From contig NZ_QBKH01000001.1 of assembly GCF_003054045.1 (NCBI RefSeq), positions 930,001 through 994,000 of the forward strand: a stretch of 64,000 nt of DNA. The letters are read 5' to 3'. The notes beneath the pieces were generated by a model, which was not told where the DNA came from, did not search any database, and saw only the letters and a list, made by a program, of their open reading frames with translations. The translations under genes were made by a program, and so were the position numbers. This document shows positions 35,085 to 45,883 of this stretch, piece after piece; position 1 is the stretch's first letter, and every line of letters begins with the position of its first letter. Origin of the DNA: Sphingobacterium faecium (lineage in GTDB: Bacteria; Bacteroidota; Bacteroidia; Sphingobacteriales; Sphingobacteriaceae).

Positions 35085-36845
35085 CTAAGTGCCCGATTTA
35101 TCCCAGCCCTCGTTTTGTTCCAGTTTATTATTCAGTTGAAGCTCTTGGGTAGGAATAGGATAATAATAATCTTTTGATTCTATCCATTTCTTATCAATGT
35201 CAGGTAAATTGACAATGCGACCACCATTACTGCCATTTTCTAATACCAGTTCTCCCAGTTTCTGATATTGGACACCCGGTTTTTTTGTTGGCGCAGTTCC
35301 TTGGTAAATAACTAAGTCCAACTTACCATCTTGGTCTAGATCATATTCGCCTGCTCCTGAAAAATACATGCCATAAAATGGTTGAGCGAGCTTTGCCCCT
35401 TCCTTCCAGCGTAATAGATCTTGATAGCGCAAACCTTCTTTTACTAATTCAATACGACGCTCCCGACGAATCTCTAATATGGCACCAGTCTGTCCACTTT
35501 TGGTTACATGAGGATAACTTGCCAATAAATAGGGGTCAGGAGCGGAGTTTGCAGCACTTAATAACAGATTAGGCATTCCCACACGATCGCGTAGTAGTTT
35601 GATGCTGCGATCGATATCAGCCTGTGTCAAATTTCCTAATTCAGCTTTCGCTTCTGCATAATTCAATAATACCTCTGCATATCTTATGATCGGCATATCA
35701 TTGGTCGACTGACCGGCATCAAATGCGGGAGCAAGTATATATTTAATATATTGATATCCTGTAACTGATGTTGCAAAATCAGGGACTGAGGTTGTCGTAG
35801 CACCGATCCTTTTATAACCTGGAGTACGGATAGTCTGAGATAGACGCGGATCCCTATTTTGCGTCTCTTCATAGAAACCGATCTTTTCAAAATTAGGCTT
35901 ATCGGTAAAGCGGGTGCCATCTTTCATTAAATAACTATTGACCAATTGCTTCACCATTCCCGGCCTGCCATAAGATGCAGACAGGATATAAAAATTGGCC
36001 GAATGCACATACGGTACTGCAGCACTATATTGTCTGGACAAGATCATCTCCGAAGCTATAGCATCCTCTGCAATAAAAAGTTCGTGATAGGCTCTTTTTT
36101 CGTCACTTTTATAGATACTATAGGTATTCGATTTCATCAGCTCATCAGCGGCTTTTACTCCCTCTTCCAAGATGGCTTCCCAATCTCCTAAACCATGGTA
36201 TTTACGAAAGGTGCCTTCGAATAGACATATTCTCGATTTGTAGGCCAATGCTGTCCATTTGGTTATCAGCTGCGCACTTTTCGTGTCACGACAGTTTGCG
36301 ATAGCATAATCAAGATCTTCTATAACTTTAGCAAAAACAATTTTTCGTGAATCTCTTGCTTTAAACATGGCAGGGTCATCCAATTCGTTTACTGTTTCGT
36401 ACAAAGGCACATCACCAAATCGCTGAATCTTGTCAAAATAGAAGTATGCTCTAAAAAATCGAGCTACTCCATCATACTGCAAGCGCGCTCCTTCATCGGC
36501 ACATTTATGTGAATTGGCCAAATAAAAGTTAATCTTGCGCAGCACCGTCCAACTCCATCCTCCGCCACTAGATGGAGTCGTTCGCGTACCTTGAAATTCG
36601 GCTGCTAATGTATTCCGGGCCTCATCATCACCTTGATTGGGATTGTTATAGTGAATCGCTAATGCATCCGGCAGATCACTATAAAAAGCATTGGTATAGG
36701 TCTGTAATTCTGATGCTGTACGAAAATAGTTTTCTGGAGCTAATTCAGATAAAGGGTATCGCTCCAGATATTGATCGTTACAGGAATTAAAGAGAAGAAC
36801 TGCTGCAAATGCCGCAAATTTTATATAAGTATTATTTGTTTTCAT
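35085..36845 (-). CDS. SusD/RagB-family outer-membrane lipoprotein
   Basis: A 586-residue surface lipoprotein (lipobox LLFNSC, followed by NDQYLERYPLSELAPENYFR, the classical SusD start). Several TPR-like helices and the C-terminal RYAEVLLNYAEAKAELGNL and RRERRIELVKEGLRYQDLLR typical of the family are present. It is predicted to bind the substrate as a lid on the SusC channel. It is 22 bp downstream of susC and about 100 bp before the phosphodiesterase gene. The ligand is unknown. Confidence 0.95.
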   Translation of the reverse strand: MKTNNTYIKFAAFAAVLLFNSCNDQYLERYPLSELAPENYFRTASELQTYTNAFYSDLPDALAIHYNNPNQGDDEARNTLAAEFQGTRTTPSSGGGWSWTVLRKINFYLANSHKCADEGARLQYDGVARFFRAYFYFDKIQRFGDVPLYETVNELDDPAMFKARDSRKIVFAKVIEDLDYAIANCRDTKSAQLITKWTALAYKSRICLFEGTFRKYHGLGDWEAILEEGVKAADELMKSNTYSIYKSDEKRAYHELFIAEDAIASEMILSRQYSAAVPYVHSANFYILSASYGRPGMVKQLVNSYLMKDGTRFTDKPNFEKIGFYEETQNRDPRLSQTIRTPGYKRIGATTTSVPDFATSVTGYQYIKYILAPAFDAGQSTNDMPIIRYAEVLLNYAEAKAELGNLTQADIDRSIKLLRDRVGMPNLLLSAANSAPDPYLLASYPHVTKSGQTGAILEIRRERRIELVKEGLRYQDLLRWKEGAKLAQPFYGMYFSGAGEYDLDQDGKLDLVIYQGTAPTKKPGVQYQKLGELVLENGSNGGRIVNLPDIDKKWIESKDYYYPIPTQELQLNNKLEQNEGWDKSGT

Positions 36846-36866
36846 GATTTAACTGATTTATACGAT

Positions 36867-39800
36867 TTACAATGAAACTTGTACTCCAAATGAAAACACT
36901 CGTCCTACAGGATAACTTCTTCCTGTATTGTCTGTCATCACTTGTTCTGGATCAATGTAATCGGTCTTTAATTTGGTCCAAGTATGGAGGTTTTCTCCAC
37001 TAAAAAATACACGCAATTTATTGATGTGCACGCGCTCTGTCAGTGACATCGGAAGCGTGTATCCTATGGTCAGGTTTCTTAGTTTCAAATACGCTATATC
37101 TTGGATATACATATCATTAGCGACAGATAATTCCGAATTCTGGGCAGTATAACCTCTCAAGAAAGGAAAATAAGCATCCGGATTTTCAGGAGACCATATT
37201 TTATCTTGAAAATTGGCCGGGATAAAGGAATCATACGGTCTTGCGTACACAGACCAAAATGCCTGCGCTTCCAGATTAGGGTACCAATTTTGGCGCCCCA
37301 CTCCCTGTAGGAATACCGAAGCATCAATACCGTTCCAGTTGGCCGATAAATTGAGCCCGTAGGAATAGCGAGGCTGATCATTACCGATGACGGTCCGGTC
37401 TCCAGGATTGTTCAAGGTATTATCTCCAGCGTTAATAATTCCATCGTCATTCAAGTCCAAAATCTTGATATCTCCAGCTTGCAACATCCGAAGATCAGCA
37501 GTAGGAGCTTGCACACGTCTTCTGTTGATTTGATCTTGATTGACAAGCTTAGCGTAGGCCTGAGCTTCTTCGGTCGTTTTGAAAAGGCCATCGTATTTGT
37601 ATCCCCAGATTTCACCCAATTTTTGTCCTGTATAGTAGTTATTTAACAGACCCGCATCATTGGCAAATTTTGTGATCTCAGCTTGGTAATCGGACAGCAT
37701 CGCGCGAACAGAGTAATGAAATGCTTTACCTGCTACAGCAAATTGATCTTTCCAAAGCAAAGAAACTTCAAATCCTTTTGTCTTCAGATCGGCCGCATTT
37801 TCTTGAGGTTCTGCTGCTCCAAAAACTGCGGGTTGCGTTTTTCCTCTGCTCAGCATACCTTTTGTCTGCCGTACGTATAGATCTGATTGAAAATCCAACC
37901 GATTGTTGAACATGCTGAAGTCTAGACCAATATTACTCGTTGTGATCTCTTCCCAGGTCAAAGTAGGGGCAACAGGCGCAGGATTATTGGCCACATTCAA
38001 TTTCTGTCCATTGACAAGATAGGAAATCTGTCCAGTACCCATTGATGAGATATACGCATACGTACTGACCTCCTGGTTTCCTAACGATCCGTAAGAATAA
38101 CGCAATTTCAAATTATTGACGGTATTTTTCAACGGTTGGAAAAACTTTTCCTCACTGATGCGCCAACCTGCAGAAAAAGAGGGGAAAAATCCAAAACGAC
38201 TATGTTTAGGAAAACGAGAAGTGCCATCATATCTTCCACTCACCTCAAACAGATATTTTCCTAAATAATCGTAGTTTAATCTATAAAACCCACCTCTTAG
38301 CGCCCATTCATCTGCACCAGCTTCAAATTGTTTTTCACCGATGACCAAGTCTAGATCATTTAAACTTTCAGAAAGCAAATCTTGTCCGATTCCGCCGATT
38401 CTTTTGTACATACGATCTTCTTGATTGAAGCCCGCCATGGCTGTAAAATGATGATCAGCAAAATCTTTTTTATAAGTGGCAAATACATTGATAAAATGCC
38501 AGACATATTTACTCATACTTTCTCTCAGCTTGTCTTGATTTAACTGCGAAAGAGAAGATAGTTCCATCACCCCTGGATACTTGGAATATAGTTGTTTGGT
38601 CTGTCTGTAAGAATAATCAGATCGATACTCCCGGTAGGAATAATTCCCCGTTACGCTCAAACCTTTACCCAGTTTAACAACCGCTTCTGTCATATTGGTA
38701 AACTCAGTACCACGTGTATACCCCCTCATATTGCCACTTTCTAGGGCATTGTGCAGGCCATAGCCGATCGGGTAACTGTTGATGCCTGAATATCCTGTTA
38801 ATGTCCCATCTGGATTGCGAGGGACGTACATGGCATGATAATGATAGGTTGGACTGTTGCTCACGTTATTAGCTACCGTACTAAAATTATTTTCCAATCC
38901 TGCCCAATCATAAGATGATTTGAAAAAGTGCGTACTATTGCTTACCGTTAACCATTCTCTAACATCACTGGCGATGTTAGCCCGTAAATTGTATCTCCCA
39001 AACCGATCAGGATCAATATTGAAGATACCCTGTTCGTTGGCCTTCGATCCGGACAGCGCATATCGGGTATTTCCTGTAGATCCAGAGAACGACAGGTTAT
39101 GTTCACTCTTGGGCCTGCTATCATCATACAGATAATTGAACCAATCAAAATTACCATAGTAGCGATAGATATCTCGACCACTTGCATCTTTTTTGACCAC
39201 TACCCACGGACGGTCGGGATTTTCAACTTGATCATTGACCCTGGCGAATAGCTCTTCGTAATCCTCATCGGTATAACGGGTAGTCCGATAACCCAATGCA
39301 TTGTACATCGCATCATCATTGAGTTTTGCGTTCCAATATCCACTCGTTATAAAATCCGTATTAGTGGCATGTTTCGTAAAACCGATGTTATTACTATAAT
39401 CAATAGTCGATTTGCCGTTTTTACTTCCTTTTTTAGTGGTTACCAATACCACTCCAAAAGCTCCACGCGCACCATATACAGCAGCTGCAGAAGCATCTTT
39501 TAAGACCGTCACAGACTCCACATCATTTGGATTGACCCGGTCCAATGTGCCCAGTATACCATCGATCAAGATCAATGGCCCCCCGCCATTGATAGATGTA
39601 TTACCACGTATATTTACAGTTCCGCTATTTCCAGGTTTTCCAGATCCAAATACGATATTTAAATTGGGAATTGTTCCCTGCAGGGCCTGCGTTAATTGGG
39701 TGACAGGTCTGTCCTCAAATTCTTTACCCGATATCTGACTAACCGCTCCAGTCAGATTGACACGTTTTTGCTCACCATAGCCCACCACAACCACTTCGTC

Positions 39801-40436
39801 CATGGCCGTAATCGCTGGTTTCATATACACAATCACATCCGACTGACCTGCTATAGCGAGTTCCTGTGGCTGGAAACCAACTATTGAAAATTGCAACGTT
39901 ACATTGTTACCAGACAGTTGGATCTCAAACTGCCCATTTTCAGCGCTACCAGTTTTATTTGACGTCCCCTTTTCCGTGACTGTTACATTGCTTAGCGGTA
40001 GACCAGCAGCATCTAAAATTTTTCCTTTAATTTTCCGTTGCTGTACGAGTGCTACAGGAGTGTGGGTTTCGATCGCAGGGGCAGTTCTTGGCAGTGCTTT
40101 GCTCAGCACCACGTTATTATCAACCATCCTATAAGTGATCTGATATGGAGCAAGAATATCTTTCAGAACAGTTTCAAATGGAGCGTTACGATAATTGATA
40201 TTTATTCTTTTTGTATTGGACACCAGCGATTCCTTATACAAAATATTGAAACCACTTTGCTTTTGCAGATCCTTGATCACGGTCTCCAGTTTAACATTTT
40301 GTTTCTTCAAATTTATACCCTGACCATAGGTGAGGGCGCTTACTTGTAAAGCTGTGGCAAATAATAAAGGTAGTGCGATTGACAATTTCATAGTCAATGG
40401 GTTAAAGGTGTAGGTTTGCCTAAAATTCATAGGCAT
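36867..40436 (-). CDS. SusC/RagA-family TonB-dependent transporter with STN domain
   Basis: An outer-membrane transporter of about 1,190 residues; an ATG at 40466 would add 10 residues. Domains in order: signal peptide, STN (about 50-115, IKDLQKQSGFNILYKES), a carboxypeptidase-regulatory-like beta domain (KGKILDAAGLPLSNVTVTEK), plug (VVVGYGEQKRVNLTGAVSQI) and a 22-strand barrel ending FSFGVQVSL. The STN domain contacts FecR and signals to the ECF sigma factor, fitting the two genes upstream. It imports a substrate with SusD. The gene order is sigma, FecR, this gene, SusD, phosphodiesterase. Confidence 0.95.
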   Translation of the reverse strand: MPMNFRQTYTFNPLTMKLSIALPLLFATALQVSALTYGQGINLKKQNVKLETVIKDLQKQSGFNILYKESLVSNTKRININYRNAPFETVLKDILAPYQITYRMVDNNVVLSKALPRTAPAIETHTPVALVQQRKIKGKILDAAGLPLSNVTVTEKGTSNKTGSAENGQFEIQLSGNNVTLQFSIVGFQPQELAIAGQSDVIVYMKPAITAMDEVVVVGYGEQKRVNLTGAVSQISGKEFEDRPVTQLTQALQGTIPNLNIVFGSGKPGNSGTVNIRGNTSINGGGPLILIDGILGTLDRVNPNDVESVTVLKDASAAAVYGARGAFGVVLVTTKKGSKNGKSTIDYSNNIGFTKHATNTDFITSGYWNAKLNDDAMYNALGYRTTRYTDEDYEELFARVNDQVENPDRPWVVVKKDASGRDIYRYYGNFDWFNYLYDDSRPKSEHNLSFSGSTGNTRYALSGSKANEQGIFNIDPDRFGRYNLRANIASDVREWLTVSNSTHFFKSSYDWAGLENNFSTVANNVSNSPTYHYHAMYVPRNPDGTLTGYSGINSYPIGYGLHNALESGNMRGYTRGTEFTNMTEAVVKLGKGLSVTGNYSYREYRSDYSYRQTKQLYSKYPGVMELSSLSQLNQDKLRESMSKYVWHFINVFATYKKDFADHHFTAMAGFNQEDRMYKRIGGIGQDLLSESLNDLDLVIGEKQFEAGADEWALRGGFYRLNYDYLGKYLFEVSGRYDGTSRFPKHSRFGFFPSFSAGWRISEEKFFQPLKNTVNNLKLRYSYGSLGNQEVSTYAYISSMGTGQISYLVNGQKLNVANNPAPVAPTLTWEEITTSNIGLDFSMFNNRLDFQSDLYVRQTKGMLSRGKTQPAVFGAAEPQENAADLKTKGFEVSLLWKDQFAVAGKAFHYSVRAMLSDYQAEITKFANDAGLLNNYYTGQKLGEIWGYKYDGLFKTTEEAQAYAKLVNQDQINRRRVQAPTADLRMLQAGDIKILDLNDDGIINAGDNTLNNPGDRTVIGNDQPRYSYGLNLSANWNGIDASVFLQGVGRQNWYPNLEAQAFWSVYARPYDSFIPANFQDKIWSPENPDAYFPFLRGYTAQNSELSVANDMYIQDIAYLKLRNLTIGYTLPMSLTERVHINKLRVFFSGENLHTWTKLKTDYIDPEQVMTDNTGRSYPVGRVFSFGVQVSL

Positions 40437-40578
40437 TCCACACCGAATTTTTTTGTACTTTTGCATACGGTTGATCAGTGTTTTTATAAGTTAAGATTTG
40501 TTCGGCCTACTGTCTTTTCTAAAGACATAACTTCAGGGGCGGTCGCAACGCTCCTGAAATTTTTCACATGGGTAGATA

Positions 40579-41796
40579 TTATTTCATTACATAAATTCTC
40601 CTTCCTTTTAATTGGAAATGTATGCCTCCCACCAGTTCAATTGTTTGAAGCAGTTTATTAATATCTTCATATTTGGATATTGTTCCCGAAAACTGAAAAT
40701 CTTTCAATTCATTCTTAAAGATAACTTCCACATCATACCATCGACTTATTGCTTCCATTACCTCCTCAATAGCTGTCTTTTCAAATGCAAATTTTCCGTC
40801 TTTCCATGCCGAAAAATAGAAAGGATCTACTTGTACCTTCTTGACCCGATTACTAGCCATATCAAATGTTGCTTGTTCATCGGGCGATAAATATTGTCCA
40901 TCAGGACCACTGCCCGCAAAGTTTAATTTCACTTTACCTTCCAGCAGTGTGGTGACAATCTTTTGTCCATAATGCTGCACATTGAAGACCGTTCCTAATA
41001 CCTCCAATTTTTGAGATCCTGTGTGGATGATAAATGGCACCCGTTTATCTGCCTTCACCACTTTCGCAACCTCAAAATAGGCTTCACCAGTCATCTCAAT
41101 CTCTCGAATATCTTTATTAAATTGAACTGGATATCGAAGAGTCGTCATGGCATTTAACCAGACCTTTGTCCCATCCGGCAAGATCAATTTATACTCTCCA
41201 CCTCCAGGTGTCACGATGGTATTATGGACCAATTTTGATGATTCTTTACCCGGGTATTTTGGACGATAAGATATCGAGCCATCCGCTGTTTTCACAATAT
41301 CAAAATCACCATTAGCGATCACCGTATCACCTTTAATTTTTTCCAGGTCAATACGTGATCCATTCTCTAAAATAATTTGTGCTTTATTCGTTCCAGGCAA
41401 AACCTTTATTTCGGCATCTACATTTTGGAGATGAGCTATTTGGTTGATTTCCTTTTCATTTTGGTTCCAAATTAGATAAGCCGCTGTGCCAAGCAATAAC
41501 ACTATTGCAGCAGTCGCTATACTTTTGAAGATTTTTATTTTTGATGCTGAGCGATCAGGTATGCCGGTTAAACTATTTTTAACACGGTCGTCGGATTGTA
41601 TTCTGGCAAATAATTGTGATGCGTCAGGCTCTCTAAGCGAAGTATTTTCATCCGTATCTTGTTCCATCAACTCTTCCCAAGCCTCCAAAAACTCTGGATC
41701 TTCAATATATTTGATAAAATTTTCTTTCGCAGTTCCCTGAAGGGATCCTGCATAGAACTGGCGGATAAGTTTTTTATATGCTTCTACTTTAGACAT
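40579..41796 (-). CDS. FecR-family anti-sigma factor
   Basis: A 405-residue inner-membrane protein. The N-terminal about 90 residues are cytoplasmic, one membrane segment follows (IATAAIVLLLGTAAYLIW), then the periplasmic FecR domain (PGGGEYKLILPDGTKVWLNA, GEAYFEVAK, VLGTVFNVQHYG) and a C-terminal STN-interacting DUF4974 part (ISRWYDVEVIFKNELKDFQF). It receives a signal from the STN domain of the SusC protein and holds or releases the ECF sigma factor. Its start is 55 bp after the sigma gene. Confidence 0.93.
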   Translation of the reverse strand: MSKVEAYKKLIRQFYAGSLQGTAKENFIKYIEDPEFLEAWEELMEQDTDENTSLREPDASQLFARIQSDDRVKNSLTGIPDRSASKIKIFKSIATAAIVLLLGTAAYLIWNQNEKEINQIAHLQNVDAEIKVLPGTNKAQIILENGSRIDLEKIKGDTVIANGDFDIVKTADGSISYRPKYPGKESSKLVHNTIVTPGGGEYKLILPDGTKVWLNAMTTLRYPVQFNKDIREIEMTGEAYFEVAKVVKADKRVPFIIHTGSQKLEVLGTVFNVQHYGQKIVTTLLEGKVKLNFAGSGPDGQYLSPDEQATFDMASNRVKKVQVDPFYFSAWKDGKFAFEKTAIEEVMEAISRWYDVEVIFKNELKDFQFSGTISKYEDINKLLQTIELVGGIHFQLKGRRIYVMK

Positions 41797-41851
41797 CTTC
41801 TATTTATTGTGCGCTATTAGATTAATCGCGCCACAAACTAAGATGGACTAG

Positions 41852-42436
41852 TTAAAAGATATTTTTTATGAAAAATATAAGAAATAAGATGTTCTCTAAC
41901 CTTAAACGGACAAAATGATAGGCAGCCACAAGGTGATTCCTGACCGTATTTTTTGAGATCCCGATTTGATCTGATATTTCCGAATAACTCAGTTCATCGA
42001 TCTTATTCATTCGAAAAATGACTTGCTGTTGTTTAGGCAGTTGATTAACAACTGCATTTAAAAACACGATCAGATCCTTGTCTTCAATCTGTTTTCCTAA
42101 CCGGTCATGTGTTTCGTCCCATTGCGAATACTGCGTTAATTCAAAGCGTTGACGAACGGCTTCCTTTCTAAATGCAGAAATAGCCATTCTTTTTGCAACA
42201 ATATATAAGAAAGGATAAATTGCTGCAACATCAGGGATATCCTGGCGTTTTAAAAATAACTGGATAAAGATCTCCTGCAGGATCTCTTCAGCATCAACCT
42301 GAGAAGGACATAGTCGACTTATGCGTTGGAACAAGATTGGCTTATAATATTCAAATATCTTATAGAAGGCACGTTCATCCCCTAATTTAAAGCGATTAAA
42401 CTCATCTAAACTACATGAAAATCCTTTCACATCCAT
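41852..42436 (-). CDS. ECF RNA polymerase sigma-70 factor
   Basis: A 194-residue extracytoplasmic-function sigma factor of the Bacteroidota type. Region 2 is about residues 20-90 (AEEILQEIFIQLFLKR, PFLYIVAKRMAISAFRKEAV) and region 4 about 130-185 (LPKQQQVIFRMNKIDELSYS, EISDQIGISKNTVRNHLVAA). It should direct transcription of the downstream SusCD locus when FecR is released. The hydrophobic C-terminal tail LFLIFFIKNIF is unusual but occurs in relatives. Confidence 0.93.
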   Translation of the reverse strand: MDVKGFSCSLDEFNRFKLGDERAFYKIFEYYKPILFQRISRLCPSQVDAEEILQEIFIQLFLKRQDIPDVAAIYPFLYIVAKRMAISAFRKEAVRQRFELTQYSQWDETHDRLGKQIEDKDLIVFLNAVVNQLPKQQQVIFRMNKIDELSYSEISDQIGISKNTVRNHLVAAYHFVRLRLENILFLIFFIKNIF

Positions 42437-43383
42437 TATAATATGACCCCTAGGTTATTTTGGTTAAAGTAACGAAACTGATATTAAATATATATAAATA
42501 TAAGGTTATTTCAAAATGAAATTATATCAAGATTTTATTTGATTGTGCGCTTTGTAAAATGCTGAATCCATGTAATCCCCACCACTCTATGCAGATGTAT
42601 AAGCTGTTATTATCAGTAAAATCCAGTTGCTACAAGTTGTCCGTGGTATCGATTTTCGACAAGAGAAATCCTTGCGCTTATAAATTCACAGAAAATACAA
42701 AAAACTGAATCTGACCAAAAAAGCCAATAAATTTCGTAATTCCTGAAACACTTGTCGATAAAGTGGTCGAACTGGATCATATTGATACAGATATTGTTTA
42801 AATCAGTGCTATGTTACCAAAGTATTAATGAGACGAATTCACTAAAACGACTTGATCTTTATCCGTTGTTAAGTACGGAATGGCCTATGTTTGTATGTCT
42901 TGAATCAAGTCATATTGATTTCTTTTTGAGCTATTAGGAAATAGAGAATAACGCATAGCTTGATACAACGGTTCGGCATCAGAGATTATCATATCATTAG
43001 ATAGTGGGAAAAGAGCTGACATGTTGGACAGTTCCCCAAAAGCTTCATTAGTTTTAGAGAAAGTTACAATATCTTCCAGCTGATGCTTCTATTTAAATAT
43101 CCTAGTAATGGTAAAAATCAGTATATTTATTAAAATTGAAATCAAGAGGATATTAATTTACAGGATTGTTCTTGCTGCGAAATAGTTGGTCAGGAAGAAT
43201 GAGATCTACAAAAGACGAATACTGCGATAGGTTAAAATTTAATAGGGTTTATTTTATCATCCCATTGTTTAAATTTAATGAAGTGCAAAAATTCGGTTTT
43301 AAATGGCGGAATTTCGACCTCATCGTTTTGTGGATGGAATTTTAAAGATGCTTATCTAGTTTAGATCTATAAACTAATTTAAT
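42437..43383. other. Gene-poor divergent intergenic region
   Basis: About 950 bp between the divergent sigma gene and the outer-membrane receptor. Only short frames are present, the longest being 61 codons at 42752-42937 with poor protein character. It may be decayed DNA. No promoter of the TAnnTTTG form was clear near either start. Confidence 0.4.
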
Positions 43384-45828
43384 ATGAGCATAAGAAGAAT
43401 TTCCTTCGTATTATTTTTTTCACTGACATCTGTTTTACTATTAAAAGGGGGCTCCATAAAAAAAGTAGAAAATGTAATACCGCAGAGAATTGGATTAGAT
43501 AGCGTTATATTCTATGGGAAAATTTTAGAACAAGCAACAGAGAAAGTCATCCCGTCTGCGACTATTCAAGTAATCTCCATTAATAATGGAGAAATTGTCG
43601 ACAAATTGTCATCTGATCAGGCGGGAAGATTTCAGATCCGCAAAGTTCTCAGGGATTCACTATTACTTAAAATTTCACACATTGGTTACGATAGTTTGGA
43701 TTTGCTATTAACTGCGTCACGCTCAAAAGAGCCTTTAATAATTAAGCTTTTTCAAAAGAGCCGAACCATTGGCGAGGTGTCTGTGCAAATAAAAGTTCCA
43801 TTAGTGGAAGAAAATGATGGTAAATTAATTTATAACGTTGATGGAGGGAATAATTCTGATACTTTTACTGCAGACGAATTATTAAGAAAAGTACCATATG
43901 TCAGCGTTGATTTTAATGGGGAGGTCAAATTACGTGGAAGTTCTAGCGTAAAAGTATTCATTAATGACAAGCCTTCTACTCTGATTGCTGGATCAGTTTC
44001 GGACGCGTTGAAATTAGTTCCAGCAAGTATGATTAAGCGTGTAGAAGTCATTACAAATCCAGGTGCCAAATATGATGCAGAGGGTACTGTCGGCATCATA
44101 AATATAATAACAAAAAAAGATCTTAAAGGGATAAATGCATTTGTTAATATTTCGGCGGGATCCATTGGAAATACGAATATAGCAGCAGGAGGGGGTATTA
44201 GTACGACAAAGTTTTCTTCAAGTGTTTCTTTAACTTCCAATTATTACAGGAATAAAATTCATTCTACATTAGAGAGAAATAGCTATGGAGATCAAACACA
44301 GCATTTATTTCAAGAAAGTGATATAAAGGCCATTGGGCGTTCTTATGGAGCCAATCTGTCATCAAGCTATAGCTTCTCTCAAAAAAATATTTTATCTGCC
44401 GGAATTCAGGTGAATGATGTTAATAATGATCGATATGAGGATATAAATTTCTTGACCTCGTCTGATGGAGTGGGAACGGGTGCAAATTCACGCTCTATAG
44501 ATAATAAGATTAAAAAACCAGGTTATTCTTTACATCTTGATCACAATTTAAAGATGAAGGGTGAAAACCACGTTTTAATTTCATCGATTATATTAAGTTC
44601 ATCGAAGGATAATAACCATTATTTTCTTAATCAAGCTCGTGCTTACGATGATAGAAGTTTTAATTTACAAAAGCGTAAAGAACTGTCGGCACAAATAGAT
44701 TATTCGAAACCTCTTTCTAAAAGGATCAATTTTGAATTAGGAATGAAATATATTGGAAGAGCTTTTAATAGCTCTTCGCAGATGTCGGCATTCGATTATG
44801 CTAGCCAAAGTTTTGAACTTATGGACAGTTCATTTAATGATATGGATTATGATCAGCAGATTATTTCTGTTTATAACAGTTACAATGTTTCATTAGGAAA
44901 AGGTTTCCGATCCTCTACGGGATTGCGTTACGAAAATACAATAAATGATGGAAGAGTTGACCGATTGCATTCTTTCGAAAATGATTTTGGTCATCTTTTG
45001 CCAAGTTTGTCTTTCGTAAAGTCTTTCGAGAAGACTAAGCATTCAATACGATTAAGTTATAATCAGAGGTTACAGAGACCGGGTATTACGTTTCTAAACC
45101 CATTTATAAATCGAGCAGATGTCAATAATGTCCGTTCTGGAAATCCAAACCTGAAACCTGAAAAAAGTCATCAAATAGAGTTTGCGTATTCAAATTTCTC
45201 AGTTGACAAATTGTTTTTTACAGTGTCACCTTTTTTTACAATCGTGAATAATTCTATTCAAGAGAAAAGAGATGTAGGTTCAGATGGCTCAACCTCTGTT
45301 ACCTTTCAAAATATAGGAAAAAGTAGATCTTTAGGAGGAAATATCTATTTTTCATATCAGAATTCAAAATTTTCTATTTCACCAAATTTAAATATTTTTT
45401 ATAGAAAACTTTCAAGTGACGCGTATTCCAATAAAGGGCTTATCATGAATGCCAGTATTTTTGCTTCTGCAAGATTCAGTAAAGGTTACTCATTAGACTT
45501 ATATTCGAACTATAATACGAGAGAAATTAATTTGCAGGGGTATTCAGATGCGCTCTCGTATTCAATGATTGGTGTGAAGAAAAGTATAATAAATAAAAGT
45601 TCAAGTATTTCTCTATCGATATTAGAGCCATTCCATAAAAATGTAAAATTACATAATGAAGTTTCAGGACATAATTTTAATCAAAATTCTACAATAGTAG
45701 CACAAATACGACAATTACGTCTAAGTTTTCGTTATCAATTTGGAAAAATTAAAAAGAGTGGCAAAAAGGATGATTCGGATGTTATTGAAGACAAGAACGC
45801 TGGAGGTACGGCGATCCCAGTTAATTAA
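43384..45828 (+). CDS. TonB-dependent outer-membrane receptor family protein
   Basis: An 814-residue outer-membrane protein with a signal peptide, an N-terminal carboxypeptidase-regulatory-like domain (YGKILEQATEKVIPSATIQV), a plug (VPYVSVDFNGEVKLRGSSSV, ITNPGAKYDAEGTVGIINII) and a barrel of the OMP_b-brl_3 type. It lacks the STN domain and SusD partner of the other receptor. It is followed after 55 bp by a LytS-type kinase and a LytTR regulator on the same strand, so the three are probably co-transcribed. Ligand unknown; peptides and siderophores are common for this subgroup. Confidence 0.9.
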   Translation: MSIRRISFVLFFSLTSVLLLKGGSIKKVENVIPQRIGLDSVIFYGKILEQATEKVIPSATIQVISINNGEIVDKLSSDQAGRFQIRKVLRDSLLLKISHIGYDSLDLLLTASRSKEPLIIKLFQKSRTIGEVSVQIKVPLVEENDGKLIYNVDGGNNSDTFTADELLRKVPYVSVDFNGEVKLRGSSSVKVFINDKPSTLIAGSVSDALKLVPASMIKRVEVITNPGAKYDAEGTVGIINIITKKDLKGINAFVNISAGSIGNTNIAAGGGISTTKFSSSVSLTSNYYRNKIHSTLERNSYGDQTQHLFQESDIKAIGRSYGANLSSSYSFSQKNILSAGIQVNDVNNDRYEDINFLTSSDGVGTGANSRSIDNKIKKPGYSLHLDHNLKMKGENHVLISSIILSSSKDNNHYFLNQARAYDDRSFNLQKRKELSAQIDYSKPLSKRINFELGMKYIGRAFNSSSQMSAFDYASQSFELMDSSFNDMDYDQQIISVYNSYNVSLGKGFRSSTGLRYENTINDGRVDRLHSFENDFGHLLPSLSFVKSFEKTKHSIRLSYNQRLQRPGITFLNPFINRADVNNVRSGNPNLKPEKSHQIEFAYSNFSVDKLFFTVSPFFTIVNNSIQEKRDVGSDGSTSVTFQNIGKSRSLGGNIYFSYQNSKFSISPNLNIFYRKLSSDAYSNKGLIMNASIFASARFSKGYSLDLYSNYNTREINLQGYSDALSYSMIGVKKSIINKSSSISLSILEPFHKNVKLHNEVSGHNFNQNSTIVAQIRQLRLSFRYQFGKIKKSGKKDDSDVIEDKNAGGTAIPVN

Positions 45829-45883
45829 AAGAGAGTAATTAGATCATTAAAACTAAAAAAACTATTCCATAATATAAGGATCA

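Noticed and set aside
36867..40466. Several plus-strand open frames opposite the SusC gene (for example 39412-39738)
   Set aside because: They are antisense shadows of a clear 1,190-residue gene and have shadow-like composition.
42752..42937. 61-codon plus-strand frame in the sigma/receptor gap
   Set aside because: Poor protein character, no recognisable domain and no start signal; counted as non-coding.
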